DNA from: JAAFIP01 sp963775085
Lineage (GTDB): Bacteria > Pseudomonadota > Gammaproteobacteria > Burkholderiales > Burkholderiaceae_C
Assembly (NCBI GenBank): GCA_963775085.1
Contig: CAVZHO010000002.1
Coordinates: 124,001-188,000 of the forward strand
DNA: 64,000 nt
Direction: 5' to 3'
Of this stretch, positions 33,486 to 43,465 are shown piece after piece (the first letter of the stretch is position 1; each line of letters begins with the position of its first letter). The translations under genes were made by a program, and so were the position numbers. A model generated the notes under the pieces. It saw only the letters and a program-made list of their open reading frames with translations, had not been told where the DNA came from and did no database searches.

Positions 33486-36400
33486 ATGCGTTCCCATCAC
33501 CTTCTTCTATCCACTACCGCGCCATTGCGTGCGGCCAGTGCATGGCTGCGTGCATGGGTCTGTGTGGGCGCGCTGGCATGCATGGCTGCACATGCCGCTA
33601 CGCCTGCGGGCACCGACATTGTCAACACCGCCCGCCTTGAAGTGGTGGTAGACAACGTCAGCCTGGCGGTGGACGGCAGCCGGGGGCTGCGCACCAGCAG
33701 CATCACGCCCTCCAAAGTTTCTCTAGCGCAGGTGCTGCCTGCCGCGCAAACCAATGCCCCGGTAGCATTGCTGCAGCCCACAGCTTGCCGCAATGCCGCA
33801 GGTGCGTTTAACCTCTTGCCAGCGCCCACCCGCAGTGGTGTGGCGGTGCCCACCAATTCCAATGTCTTCACCTCGCCCGGTACCGCCTTGCATGCGGGTG
33901 AGCCAGCGCTGGTCACTCTGACTGACTACGACCAGAACCGCGACCTGAACGTAGCCGAAACTGTATTGGTTACGCTGCGCAGCCAGAGCACGGGCGATGT
34001 GGAAACCTTGCGCCTGTCCGAGACCGGTCCTTCCACAGGGGTGTTTAGCGGCTATATCCAAACCGTTCGTACTGCCAGCGCACCCAGCGATTGCCTGTTA
34101 GGCGTGTCCATTAACGACAAAATTTCGGTTCAATACCACGATGCCATCAATGGCGACAGTGACACCAGCACAGCCAATGTGCTGGTAGACCCATTGGGCC
34201 GTGTGTTTGACTCGCGCACGGGTGCACTCATTAATGGCGCTACGGTTGTACTCATCAACGCCGACACGGGCGCACCCGCCGTGGTGTTTGGCGATGACGG
34301 TGTGACGCGCTATCCGTCTACTATGGTCTCGGGCAGTGCGGTAACGGATTCGGCAGGTAATGTGTTTACGTATGCACAAGGGGCCTTCCGCTTCCCCTTG
34401 GTGGCCCCCGGTAACTACCGTTTGCTGATTACCCCGCCCTCGGGTTACAGCTACCCTTCCGCGGTGCTGGACTCGGTGCTCCAGCTTTTGCCCGGTGCCG
34501 TATGGCAGCTCAACGCGGGCTCGCGTGGCGGCAACTTTGCCGTCCCCCCGGGTTTGATTACCGTAGTGGATATTCCGCTCGACCCACGCCTGGGCCAGTT
34601 AGAGCTGACCAAAACCAGCGCCCAGGCCAATGCCTCGGCGGGCGATTTCGTGGCCTACACCCTGAGCCTGCGAAACCCTGACACCGCTGCAGTGTCCAGC
34701 ATTGTGCTGCACGACCAGCTCCCCCCAGGCCTGCGTGTGCAAGCCGGTAGCATGCGCCTGAAAAGGGGCAGCGGCGTGACCGTACTCACCCCGGTGTTTG
34801 ACAAAGCCGGCAGCCATATGCAGCTGAACTTGCCCGATATGGCAGCGGGCGAGACCTTCACTATCAACTACGTGGCCGAGGTCACGGTTGCCACCCGTAT
34901 AGGTAATGCCGTCAATACGGCGCAGGCCACAGGTGCAGGCTCTTTGAGCAACAGCGCCCAAGCCACCGTGCGTATTACCGACGAGTTGATGGCCACCACC
35001 TCGGTACTGGTGGGCCGCGTGTTTGACCATTGCGACCCAGCATTGGCCAAGGGTATTGCCGGTGTGCGTGTGCAAATGGAAGACGGCCGGATGAACCTGA
35101 GCGACCCCTCTGGCCGTTGGCATTTTGAAAACGTGCGCTCCGGCAACCATGTGGTGCAGGTAGACCGCACCAGTTTGCCTGTGGGCTACACACTCAAAGT
35201 GTGCGAGGCCAATAGCCGCAGCGCAAAAAATGGCCATGCACAGATGCTGGATCTGAAGCCTGGCAGCCTGTGGCAAGTGAATTTTGTGGCTACAACTAAC
35301 GCCATTGCTTCACCCACTACATCTTCAGTTACCGGCACAGCCACTGTGCCAGGCTCGGCCACAACCCAACTGGCAGGCACGGTAGCTGCGGGCTACGACG
35401 CTGACTGGCTGGCCACTGCGCCGCTAGGCAATGCGATTGAATTTCCCGCTGCCGACTTTATTGCGCGCACCAGCGCCGTAGGTCTGGCCGTGCGCCACCT
35501 GGGTGCTTTGCGCGCCGTGGCGTTTATGAATGGGCAAGCGGTGCATGCCATAGCGTCCGATGGCTCAACTTTGCGTACAGACAAAGCGCTGGCGGTGTCC
35601 CTATGGCGCGGACTACCAGTGCATGAAGGCAAAAACCTGATCAAGGTGCAATTGCAAGATGCCCAAGGCCAGGTAGTGCAGGTGCTGGAGCGCGAGGTGT
35701 ATTACTCCAGCATTCCGGTAGCGGCGCAGTTGGTGGCAGCGTCATCGCGTCTGCTGGCTGATGGCCGCACGCCCATCGTGCTGGCCATGCGTTTGACCGA
35801 TGCCTTCAAGCGTCCCTTGCGTGCAGGCATGACGGGTGCGTATGAGCTGGAAGGCCAATACGCAGTGCAGCGCCCGCTAGAGCCATCGGCCCGCGATCCC
35901 TTGGCCGACACCGACACCACTGCCGAGCAAAAATACGTCGTGGGTGAAGACGGCATCGCCCGCATCGAGCTAGCTCCTTCCACCGTGCCCGGCCCCTTGG
36001 TGCTCAAGGTGGCCTTGGCCAACGGCAAGGTGGAAACCCTGCGCACCTGGGTAGACGTGGTACAGCGCGAGTGGATGGTGGTAGGCCTGGCTGAAGACAC
36101 CCTGTATGGCAAAAAACTCAAGCAGGACCTGCGACCGCTAGCTGGTGCACCAGGCGTTGAAAGCCTGGACCATACCGGACGTGTAGCACTGTATGCCGTG
36201 GGCACCATTGCGCGTGACACCTTGCTCACCTTGGCCTATGACTCTGCCAAAGAGCGCCCCATGGCGGGCGATCAACTGGCCCAAGCCTTCCGATCTGATG
36301 AGCAGTACCTGGTGTATGCCGATGCCAGCAACCCGACTCAGGCTGCGCTGTCATCTTCCAAGCTGTATGTGCGGATAGACCGTGCACAGTTTTCTGCCCT

Positions 36401-38561
36401 GTTTGGCGACTTCAGCACCGATCTGGGGGGCGGCAGCCTCACGCAATTTAACCGCAGCCTCACCGGCCTGCGTGCGCAGTACCGTGGCGAGCAAGTGCAA
36501 GTAGTTGCCTTTGCGGCGCGCACGGGTGCGGGCTATGCACGCGACGAAATTGCGCTGGACGGCACACCCGGTGCCTACCGCTTAAGCCGCCGCGACATTG
36601 TGCCGGGCACCGATAAACTCAAAATTCAGGTACGCAACAACACCGTTGCGCAGGAAATCATTGAAGAGCGCACCTTGTCGCGCTTTGTCAATTACCGCAT
36701 CGACTACGCCAGTGGCCAAGTGGTGCTGGCTAACACCTCGCAGCTACCCGCATTTGGGCAGCGCTTGGTGCTGGTAGCCGAGTACGAAACCTCGGTCACC
36801 AGCCAGGCAGAGACGGTGGCAGGCGTGCGCGTGAGTGTGCCCGTGCCTGGCCTGGCGGGTGCAACCAGCAAGGGCGAGCTGGGCGTGAAGCTGGTGCGCG
36901 ACAACACCTCGGGTCTGCAAGGCGGCATGGCAGGCATTGACCTGGTGCTGCCCATCGGTGCCAACACCACCTTCAAGGCCGAGCACGCTGGCTCACAGCG
37001 CCTGGATGCCACCACCACGAATGCCATCAGTCCGCAGGTGACGGGCAAGGCCTGGCTGGCAGAGCTCGCCCACCAAACCGCAGACACTGCGGCCAAGGCC
37101 TACGTCAAACAAACCGATGGCAGCTTTGGCCTGGGCACCTTGGGCGGCGCTGCCGTGGGCCTGCGCACCACAGGCGCGCAAGTGCAGCACAAAATCAACG
37201 ACAGCCTGGCCGTGACAGCGCAGGCAGAGACCGGCTCGCGCGAAGCCTCTGGCGCTGCGCCTGCACTCAAAACGCAGCAAATCAGCGCAGGCCTGCAAGG
37301 CCAGGTCAATGCGGGTGATGCTTTGCAGGCCCAGTGGAGTGTGGGTGTAAAAGATGCCAGAGAAGGCGACACCAAACACGCCGAGCTATTGACCGCAGGC
37401 GTAGGTCTGGGACCCAAGCAAGGCAACTGGAATGTGCGCCTGGAGACCGAGCAGACTGTCAGCAGCGATAAAACCGGGCTGAACTCCGCGCCCGAAAAAT
37501 GGCTGCTCAACGGCACCTATAAACTCAACGCAGTCACCGAACTCACCGCAGGCCAGCAATGGTTGCGCGCCGCCGACGGTTCGGCCTCGTTGGCGCAAGT
37601 GGGTATGCGCTACTCGCCTGCCGACTGGGGTGTGTGGAGTGCAGGTCTGGGCCAGGGCGCAGGCAGCCAAGGCCAGTCCCTGCCCATGCTGATGCTCGGC
37701 GTAGAGCAGCGCATGAAGTTGGACGAAGGTTGGTCAGTGGGCGGCAGCTACGCACGCCAGCAGTGGTCTGGCGTAGACAGCTTGCTAGGAGCTGGGGCAG
37801 CCGCGGCCAATAGCCCCGTGGGCTTGCTCGACAACTACCAGTCATTGGCGCTAGAACTGAACCGCCAGCGCGGCGACTGGACTTACGCCAGTCGCGCCCA
37901 GTGGCGGCGCGGTAATGCCTTAGACACCGATGCCTACGGCGTTACGGCCTATCGCAAACTCGGTGAAGGCGTAGCCTTGTCGGGTGGTGGAGCCTATCGC
38001 AAAGAAGAGGGCGCAGGCACCCGGTCTCGCGCGCTAGACCTGCGCCTGGCCTGGTCGCGCCGCGCCAGCGAAAGCCGGTGGGCCTACCTACATCGCTTGG
38101 ATTATGTGGATACACAGAAGGACGATGGGATGACCCAAACCAAGGGCAAAAAATTGCTGAGTAACCTCCATGCCAACTACGCCTGGGCAGATAATTCGCA
38201 AATCTCATTGCACCATGGTGCAAAGCAAGTGCTGCAAGTGCTGGAGGCGGGCGAGTATGCGGGTCTGACGCAATTTGCCTCGGCCGAAGGCCGTATGAGC
38301 CTAGGTGCCACCTGGGACGTAGGTGCCAATGTTTTCGGTGCCTACAGCAGCAACGCCCAGGTACGTAGCCACGGCTTGGGTGCCTCTGTCGGCGTGAAGC
38401 TGGCAGACAGTGCTTGGATCAGCCTGGGCTATAACTTCATGGGTCTGCGCGATGGCCAGTTCAACGATGCGGCACATACCGCCAAGGGCTTGTACCTGCG
38501 CCTGCGTTGGCGCTTTGACCAAGATACATTCCATTTGAACTCTGCAAGTCCTGTCAATTAG
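33486..38561 (+). CDS. Very large secreted protein: DUF11 and SdrD-type modules with a predicted C-terminal outer-membrane barrel
   Basis: The protein has 1691 residues from the ATG at 33486. After the signal peptide (VGALACMAAHA) the mature part begins ATPAGTDIVNTARLEVVV. Then follow Ig-like modules (about 140-360), a DUF11 module near 375-480 (LELTKTSAQANASAGDFVAYTLSLRN), and an SdrD-like module near 500-570 (AGVRVQMEDGRMNLSDPSGRWHFENV). From about 850 come segments such as DGTPGAYRLSRRDIVPGTDKLKIQVRN, and about 1100-1690 is a run of alternating strands ending YLRLRWRFDQDTF, like an outer-membrane beta barrel. It may anchor or export the smaller secreted proteins of the locus. No internal stop or shift is seen. 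Confidence 0.8.
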   Translation: MRSHHLLLSTTAPLRAASAWLRAWVCVGALACMAAHAATPAGTDIVNTARLEVVVDNVSLAVDGSRGLRTSSITPSKVSLAQVLPAAQTNAPVALLQPTACRNAAGAFNLLPAPTRSGVAVPTNSNVFTSPGTALHAGEPALVTLTDYDQNRDLNVAETVLVTLRSQSTGDVETLRLSETGPSTGVFSGYIQTVRTASAPSDCLLGVSINDKISVQYHDAINGDSDTSTANVLVDPLGRVFDSRTGALINGATVVLINADTGAPAVVFGDDGVTRYPSTMVSGSAVTDSAGNVFTYAQGAFRFPLVAPGNYRLLITPPSGYSYPSAVLDSVLQLLPGAVWQLNAGSRGGNFAVPPGLITVVDIPLDPRLGQLELTKTSAQANASAGDFVAYTLSLRNPDTAAVSSIVLHDQLPPGLRVQAGSMRLKRGSGVTVLTPVFDKAGSHMQLNLPDMAAGETFTINYVAEVTVATRIGNAVNTAQATGAGSLSNSAQATVRITDELMATTSVLVGRVFDHCDPALAKGIAGVRVQMEDGRMNLSDPSGRWHFENVRSGNHVVQVDRTSLPVGYTLKVCEANSRSAKNGHAQMLDLKPGSLWQVNFVATTNAIASPTTSSVTGTATVPGSATTQLAGTVAAGYDADWLATAPLGNAIEFPAADFIARTSAVGLAVRHLGALRAVAFMNGQAVHAIASDGSTLRTDKALAVSLWRGLPVHEGKNLIKVQLQDAQGQVVQVLEREVYYSSIPVAAQLVAASSRLLADGRTPIVLAMRLTDAFKRPLRAGMTGAYELEGQYAVQRPLEPSARDPLADTDTTAEQKYVVGEDGIARIELAPSTVPGPLVLKVALANGKVETLRTWVDVVQREWMVVGLAEDTLYGKKLKQDLRPLAGAPGVESLDHTGRVALYAVGTIARDTLLTLAYDSAKERPMAGDQLAQAFRSDEQYLVYADASNPTQAALSSSKLYVRIDRAQFSALFGDFSTDLGGGSLTQFNRSLTGLRAQYRGEQVQVVAFAARTGAGYARDEIALDGTPGAYRLSRRDIVPGTDKLKIQVRNNTVAQEIIEERTLSRFVNYRIDYASGQVVLANTSQLPAFGQRLVLVAEYETSVTSQAETVAGVRVSVPVPGLAGATSKGELGVKLVRDNTSGLQGGMAGIDLVLPIGANTTFKAEHAGSQRLDATTTNAISPQVTGKAWLAELAHQTADTAAKAYVKQTDGSFGLGTLGGAAVGLRTTGAQVQHKINDSLAVTAQAETGSREASGAAPALKTQQISAGLQGQVNAGDALQAQWSVGVKDAREGDTKHAELLTAGVGLGPKQGNWNVRLETEQTVSSDKTGLNSAPEKWLLNGTYKLNAVTELTAGQQWLRAADGSASLAQVGMRYSPADWGVWSAGLGQGAGSQGQSLPMLMLGVEQRMKLDEGWSVGGSYARQQWSGVDSLLGAGAAAANSPVGLLDNYQSLALELNRQRGDWTYASRAQWRRGNALDTDAYGVTAYRKLGEGVALSGGGAYRKEEGAGTRSRALDLRLAWSRRASESRWAYLHRLDYVDTQKDDGMTQTKGKKLLSNLHANYAWADNSQISLHHGAKQVLQVLEAGEYAGLTQFASAEGRMSLGATWDVGANVFGAYSSNAQVRSHGLGASVGVKLADSAWISLGYNFMGLRDGQFNDAAHTAKGLYLRLRWRFDQDTFHLNSASPVN

Positions 38562-38573
38562 AGGCAAAAGACT

Positions 38574-40602
38574 ATGCATGTTGATTTTCAAAAACTCGGC
38601 CTTAAAGCATTACTTGGCTGTTTTCAATTGATTTTGTGTGGCGTGCTGTTGTCTGCCGGAGCTGTTACGCCTACACAAAGCTCAAGTGCGGACGTTTGGC
38701 AAAGTCTTTCAAGCGAATGCTCCTGGTGATATTTTGATCATCGGCAATACCATTTCAAGCTTGCCAAACCACAGCGCCCGCTACAGCAAATGCAGCGGCT
38801 ATTGCTGCTGCACCAAAATGTCTCAATGCCCGAAACGGTACTAATGCAGCTGTAGCTGACAACGATAACAACAATCATGGCATGATTAACGTAGACGTGG
38901 ATCCATTGGCACCCGGTCTGAATTCATCCATAGCTGGTCTGGCGATACCTGTAGGGGCTACCGTACTGTGGGCGGGTTTGTATTGGGGGCCAGGGGAAGC
39001 AGCGACAACAACTGCACGAAATCAAATTAGTTTTAAAACCCCCGCAGCGGGCTATCAGACCCTGACAGCGGATTGGTTGGTGACTAACGGTACAAATTAC
39101 CATGCGGGCAAGACGGTAACCAATTTGATTACTGCAAGTGGTGACTATACGGTAGCGGATATCAAGCAGACTTTGTCGACCGTGGTAGTCGGTACCGGTT
39201 ATGGTGGCTGGTCTTTGGTGGTGGTGTACCAATTGAATAGCGAGCAGTTTCGTAACCTTACTGTGTTTGATGGCTATCCAAGTTATTAGCGGAGGAGTAA
39301 CTCTAAATATTCCATTAAGTGGATTTTTAACACCCTCAGTTGGTCCGGTGGGAGCAAGGGTGGGGATTGTTGCCTACGAAGGTGACCTAGGCAGTACGGG
39401 CGACAACGCTCTACTAAATGGGGTTCAATTAAGCAACGCTCTAAATCCCGCCGATAACTTATTCAACAGTTCGATTACACGGATCGGGTATCCGCGTTAC
39501 AAATAAAAATCCTGATTACGTCAATCAACTTGGCTTTGATATAGACGTATTTGAGACATCGGGTGTTTTGACGCCTGGGACCAATAAATGCAACGTAGAC
39601 GACAGAACTTTAGCCAGTATTGCTGGAGGTGAGACATATTATCCTGGAGTGATTACCACGGCAATTGATATTTTTGTACCCAACCTGGCTGCCAGTTTGA
39701 CAAAAACTGTAGTTGACCTGAATGGCGGAGCACTCAACCCGGGCGATATCTTGGAGTACTCCATATCTTTTAAAAATACCGGGCAAGACATTGCCACTAA
39801 AGTATTTGTGATTGACCCAATTCCTCTGGCACCACCTATGTGCCGGGAAGTTTAAAAATTGTAGCAGGGACAAATGCAGGTGCAAAGACGGAGAGCCTCA
39901 GATGATCAGGCTGAGTTTGATGTTGCACAAAACAGGGTGGTGTTTCGCCTGGGTACAGGTGCAAGCAGCACAGCGGCGGCAGTTTTGCACCCAACGACAC
40001 GACCACGATCACCTTCCAGGTCAAGGTAAATCCCGGCACGAGTGGACAACTCATCACCAATATGGCCACCGTCAACTAGAAGGGAACATTGACCACGACA
40101 TACATGGCCTCTGCATCCGCAGCCATAGCTGTGGCGAATTTGCGCCTTACTCACCCATCAAAAAACCGTACAGGTAGTAGCTGACCCGGTTAATGGCTCC
40201 GGTAATCCTAAAAACATCCCCGGTGCAGAAAATGTATATACGTTGACTGTGCAAAACACAGGGTCTGGCGCTGTAGACACCAACACGTTGGTACTTGTGG
40301 ACTTAATTCCTACTAATAGTGAGGTGTTTACTGGCAATCTATCTACTGGCGCACCTTTTACCTTTTCCGACGGCGCTCTGCCCAGCGGATTGACCTGCGG
40401 TTTCACGGCTTTGAGCAATACGACCGATTGCATCGATTTTTCGAAAGATTCTGGCGTGACATGGGCCTATGTGCCAAATGGTGCATATGATCCAGCCGTG
40501 ACGCATATTCGATTTCGCTTGGTTGGATCGATGAGCGGTGACCTTGTGCCGGGTAGTCCATACCCAAGTTTTAGCATCCAGTTTAAAACACGCATTAAAT
40601 AA
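38574..40602 (+). pseudogene. Decayed DUF11-family secreted protein gene
   Basis: A signal peptide (LGLKALLGCFQLILCGVLLSAG) starts at 38574, twelve bases after the large gene. The family sequence is then spread over all three frames: NAPGDILIIGNTI, INVDVDPLAPG...ATVLWAGLYWG, VISGGVTLNIPLSGF, SLTKTVVDLNGGALNPGDILEYSI, GTTYVPGSLKIVAGTNAG, PNDTTTITFQVKVNPGTS, then VVADPVNGSGNPKNIPGAENVY and an intact last DUF11 domain ending FSIQFKTRIK. I count at least eight frame changes in both directions (six of +1, two of -1) plus one in-frame TAG. This is far more than elsewhere in the window, so real decay is probable. Confidence 0.82.
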
Positions 40603-40671
40603 CTATTGCCTTGGATAGCCGCGCGAGTCGGCACCTGAGCCATGTTGAACTTTCAATCTGGTACTAAATGC

Positions 40672-40677
40672 TATAAT
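40672..40677 (+). promoter_or_regulatory. Probable -10 box for rpsB
   Basis: A perfect TATAAT in ATGCTATAATCAAAGGC lies about 160 bases before rpsB. TTGAAC at 40645-40650 is a possible -35 box, though the spacing of 21 bases is long. The rest of 40603-40838 holds no gene; it is the rpsB leader. Confidence 0.55.
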
Positions 40678-40838
40678 CAAAGGCTTTCCAGGAAATGGCT
40701 ACGGCTGAGATCTGTAAAGTAAATACGCAAACCAGCTCATTCAAGGTGTTGCGCGCATTCGGTAGTTGGGCATTAGCCTTGCTACCAGATGATCGTGCAA
40801 ATCGAGCCGGATTTTAGACCTAACCTTTGGAGTTAACT

Positions 40839-41591
40839 ATGGCAGTTTCTATGCGCGAAATGTTGGACGCGGGTGTGCACTTTGGTCACCAAACCCGTTT
40901 CTGGCACCCCAAAATGGCCCCGTACATCTTTGGCCATCGCAACAAAATCCACATCATCAACCTCGAAAAATCGCAGCCGATGTTCGAGGACGCACTCAAG
41001 TTTGTGCGCCAGCTCTCTGCCAATCGCGGCACCATCATGATGGTGGGTACCAAGCGTACCGCCCGTGACACCGTGTTTGAAGAAGCGCAACGCGCTGGCG
41101 TGCCCTTTGTGAACCAGCGTTGGCTGGGCGGCATGCTGACCAACTTTAAAACCGTCAAAATCTCGCTCAAGCGCCTGAAAGAGATGAAAGTGCAGCAAGA
41201 AGCGGGCCTCGATGCCCTGAGCAAAAAAGAGCAGCTCACCTTCACCCGTGAGATGGCCAAGCTGGAAAAAGACATCGGCGGTATTCAGGACATGCCTGCA
41301 CTGCCTGATGCCTTGTTCATCATCGACGTGGGTTACCACAAGATTGCGGTGCAGGAAGCACGCAAGCTGGGCATCCCCGTCATCGGCGTGGTCGATACCA
41401 ACCACTCGCCCGAAGGCATTGACTACATCATCCCCGGCAACGACGACTCGTCCAAGGCCGTGATTTTGTACGCCCGTGGCGTGGCCGACGCGATTCTTGA
41501 AGGCCGTGCCAATGCAGTGAACGACGTGGTCAAGGCCGTCGCTGCTGGCAAGGACGAATTTGTAGAAGTAGAAGAAGGCGCTGCCGCCTAA
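40839..41591 (+). CDS. rpsB: Small ribosomal subunit protein uS2
   Basis: This is S2, needed for S1 attachment to the 30S subunit. Signatures are MREMLDAGVHFGHQTRFWHPKM, NQRWLGGMLTNFKTV and the C-terminal region PVIGVVDTNHSPEGIDYIIPGNDD. It has 250 residues. The ATG at 40839 follows TTGGAG. It heads the conserved cluster that runs to rnhB; a terminator separates it from tsf, which allows more S2 than downstream products. Confidence 0.97.
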   Translation: MAVSMREMLDAGVHFGHQTRFWHPKMAPYIFGHRNKIHIINLEKSQPMFEDALKFVRQLSANRGTIMMVGTKRTARDTVFEEAQRAGVPFVNQRWLGGMLTNFKTVKISLKRLKEMKVQQEAGLDALSKKEQLTFTREMAKLEKDIGGIQDMPALPDALFIIDVGYHKIAVQEARKLGIPVIGVVDTNHSPEGIDYIIPGNDDSSKAVILYARGVADAILEGRANAVNDVVKAVAAGKDEFVEVEEGAAA

Positions 41592-41622
41592 GTCTTTTGG
41601 TATGCCCTGGGGCGTACACGTC

Positions 41623-41650
41623 AAAGGGGCTCTCAGTAGCCCCTTTTTTC
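41623..41650 (+). terminator. Intrinsic terminator or attenuator between rpsB and tsf
   Basis: AAAGGGGCT (41623-41631) pairs with AGCCCCTTT (41638-41646) around CTCAGT and runs into TTTTC. It lies 31 bases after rpsB and 22 before tsf. Confidence 0.88.
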
Positions 41651-41671
41651 TAATCATTGAAGGAATTTGAA

Positions 41672-42586
41672 ATGACAACAATTACCGCAAGCATGGTGGC
41701 CGAGCTGCGTGGCAAGACCGATGCCCCCATGATGGAGTGCAAAAAAGCCCTGACCGAAGCCGCTGGCGATATGGCCAAGGCCGAAGAGATTTTGCGCGTC
41801 AAACTGGGTAACAAAGCTGGCAAGGCCAGTGCCCGCGTGACCGCCGAGGGTGTCGTGGCAGCTTTCACCGAAGGCAACCAAAGCGCCATGATCGAAGTCA
41901 ATTGCGAAACCGACTTCGTGACCAAAAACGACAGCTTCCTGGCGCTGTGCAATGCGGCTGCCAAACTGGTGGCCACCAAAAACCCCGCGACGGTGGAAGC
42001 CTTGGGCGCATTGCCTCATAGCGCTGACGGCTTTGGCCCCACGCTGGAAGATGTGCGTAAGGGCTTGATCGGCAAGATCGGTGAGAACATGAGCTTCCGC
42101 CGCTTCAAGCGCTATGAAGGCTCTGTAGCGACCTACCTGCACGGCACCCGCATCGGCGTGGTGGTGGAGTACACCGGCGACCTGACGGCTGCCAAAGATA
42201 CCGCCATGCACATTGCCGCCATGAAGCCCGTGTCGCTCACCAGTGCTGAAGTACCTGCTGCCCTGATCGAGCGCGAGCGCAGCGTGGCCGCTGCCAAGGC
42301 TGCAGAAGACGCCGCCGTGGCCACCGCTGCGGGCAAGCCCACCCAGCCTGCTGACATTGTGACCAAGCGCATCGAAGGCTCGGTGCAAAAATACCTCAAA
42401 GAAGTGGCTTTGCTCAACCAGGCGTTTGTCAAGAACGACAAGCAAACCGTGGAGCAAATGCTCAAGGCCGCCAATACCACCGTGAAGGGCTTTACCCTGT
42501 ACGTGGTGGGCGAGGGCATTGAGAAGAAGGTGGACGACTTTGCCGCCGAAGTGGCTGCGCAAATTGCAGCGGCTAAAGGCGCTTAA
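41672..42586 (+). CDS. tsf: Elongation factor Ts
   Basis: EF-Ts recycles EF-Tu by nucleotide exchange. The N-terminal segment VAELRGKTDAPMMECKKALTEA and the TDFVTKNDSF motif of the core are diagnostic. The protein has 304 residues. The ATG at 41672 (MTTITASMVAEL) follows AAGGAATTTGAA; an upstream TTG at 41657 is less likely. A strong terminator follows. Confidence 0.97.
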   Translation: MTTITASMVAELRGKTDAPMMECKKALTEAAGDMAKAEEILRVKLGNKAGKASARVTAEGVVAAFTEGNQSAMIEVNCETDFVTKNDSFLALCNAAAKLVATKNPATVEALGALPHSADGFGPTLEDVRKGLIGKIGENMSFRRFKRYEGSVATYLHGTRIGVVVEYTGDLTAAKDTAMHIAAMKPVSLTSAEVPAALIERERSVAAAKAAEDAAVATAAGKPTQPADIVTKRIEGSVQKYLKEVALLNQAFVKNDKQTVEQMLKAANTTVKGFTLYVVGEGIEKKVDDFAAEVAAQIAAAKGA

Positions 42587-42602
42587 GCACTCTGATTCAG
42601 AT

Positions 42603-42635
42603 AAAAGCGGCAAATGCGAATTTGCCGCTTTTTTT
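42603..42635 (+). terminator. Intrinsic terminator after tsf
   Basis: AAAAGCGGCAAAT pairs with ATTTGCCGCTTTT around a short GCGA-type loop and ends in a run of T. It closes the rpsB-tsf unit, 17 bases after the tsf stop. Confidence 0.92.
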
Positions 42636-42705
42636 GTATCTGAAAACGGCCCCAACATCACCGATAATTCACGCTACACCATAGCCACACAAGGAGACCT
42701 CCAGC

Positions 42706-43416
42706 ATGCCAGCCCATAAACGGATTTTATTGAAACTCTCGGGTGAAGCCCTGATGGGCGACGATGCCTATGGCATTAACCGCGCCACCATCATGCGCAT
42801 GGTGCAAGAGATCAAAGAAGTCTCCGAGATGGGCGTGCAAGTGGCAGTAGTGATTGGTGGCGGCAATATCTTCCGTGGCGTAGCGGGCGGTGCTGTGGGC
42901 ATGGATCGGGCGACTGCCGACTACATGGGCATGCTGGCCACTGTCATCAACGCGCTGGCCTTGGCCGATACCATGAACAACGCCGGTTTGACCGCGCGTG
43001 TCATGTCCGCCATCAATATCACCCAAGTGGTGGAACCCTATATTCGCCCCAAGGCGCTGCAATACTTGGAAGAAGGCAAGGTGGTGGTTTTTGCCGCTGG
43101 TACTGGTAACCCGTTTTTCACCACCGATACGGCTGCTGCCCTGCGCGGCGCGGAGATTGGAGCCGAAATCGTCCTGAAAGCCACTAAGGTCGATGGTGTG
43201 TACACCGCCGACCCCAAGCTTGACGCCAAAGCCACGCGCTACAGCAGCCTTACCTTTGACGAGGCCATGCAACAAAACCTGGGCGTAATGGACGCAGCGG
43301 CCTTTGCCCTGTGCCGCGACCAAAAGCTGCCGATTCGGGTGTTTAGTATTTTTAAAAATGGCGCGCTCAAACGCGTGGTGATGGGTGAAGACGAAGGCAC
43401 TTTGGTGCATGTGTAG
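42706..43416 (+). CDS. pyrH: Uridylate kinase
   Basis: PyrH phosphorylates UMP to UDP. The amino acid kinase fold shows in RILLKLSGEALMGDDAYGIN, VAVVIGGGNIFRG, MDRATADYMGMLATVINALAL and GTGNPFFTTDTAAALRGAEIGAE. Length 236 is normal. AAGGAGACC precedes the ATG. It starts the second part of the conserved cluster and is followed by frr. Confidence 0.97.
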   Translation: MPAHKRILLKLSGEALMGDDAYGINRATIMRMVQEIKEVSEMGVQVAVVIGGGNIFRGVAGGAVGMDRATADYMGMLATVINALALADTMNNAGLTARVMSAINITQVVEPYIRPKALQYLEEGKVVVFAAGTGNPFFTTDTAAALRGAEIGAEIVLKATKVDGVYTADPKLDAKATRYSSLTFDEAMQQNLGVMDAAAFALCRDQKLPIRVFSIFKNGALKRVVMGEDEGTLVHV

Positions 43417-43465
43417 TCGCAGGCAACATAACGAACGTTCATGTATCTGGTAATTGGAGAAAATG

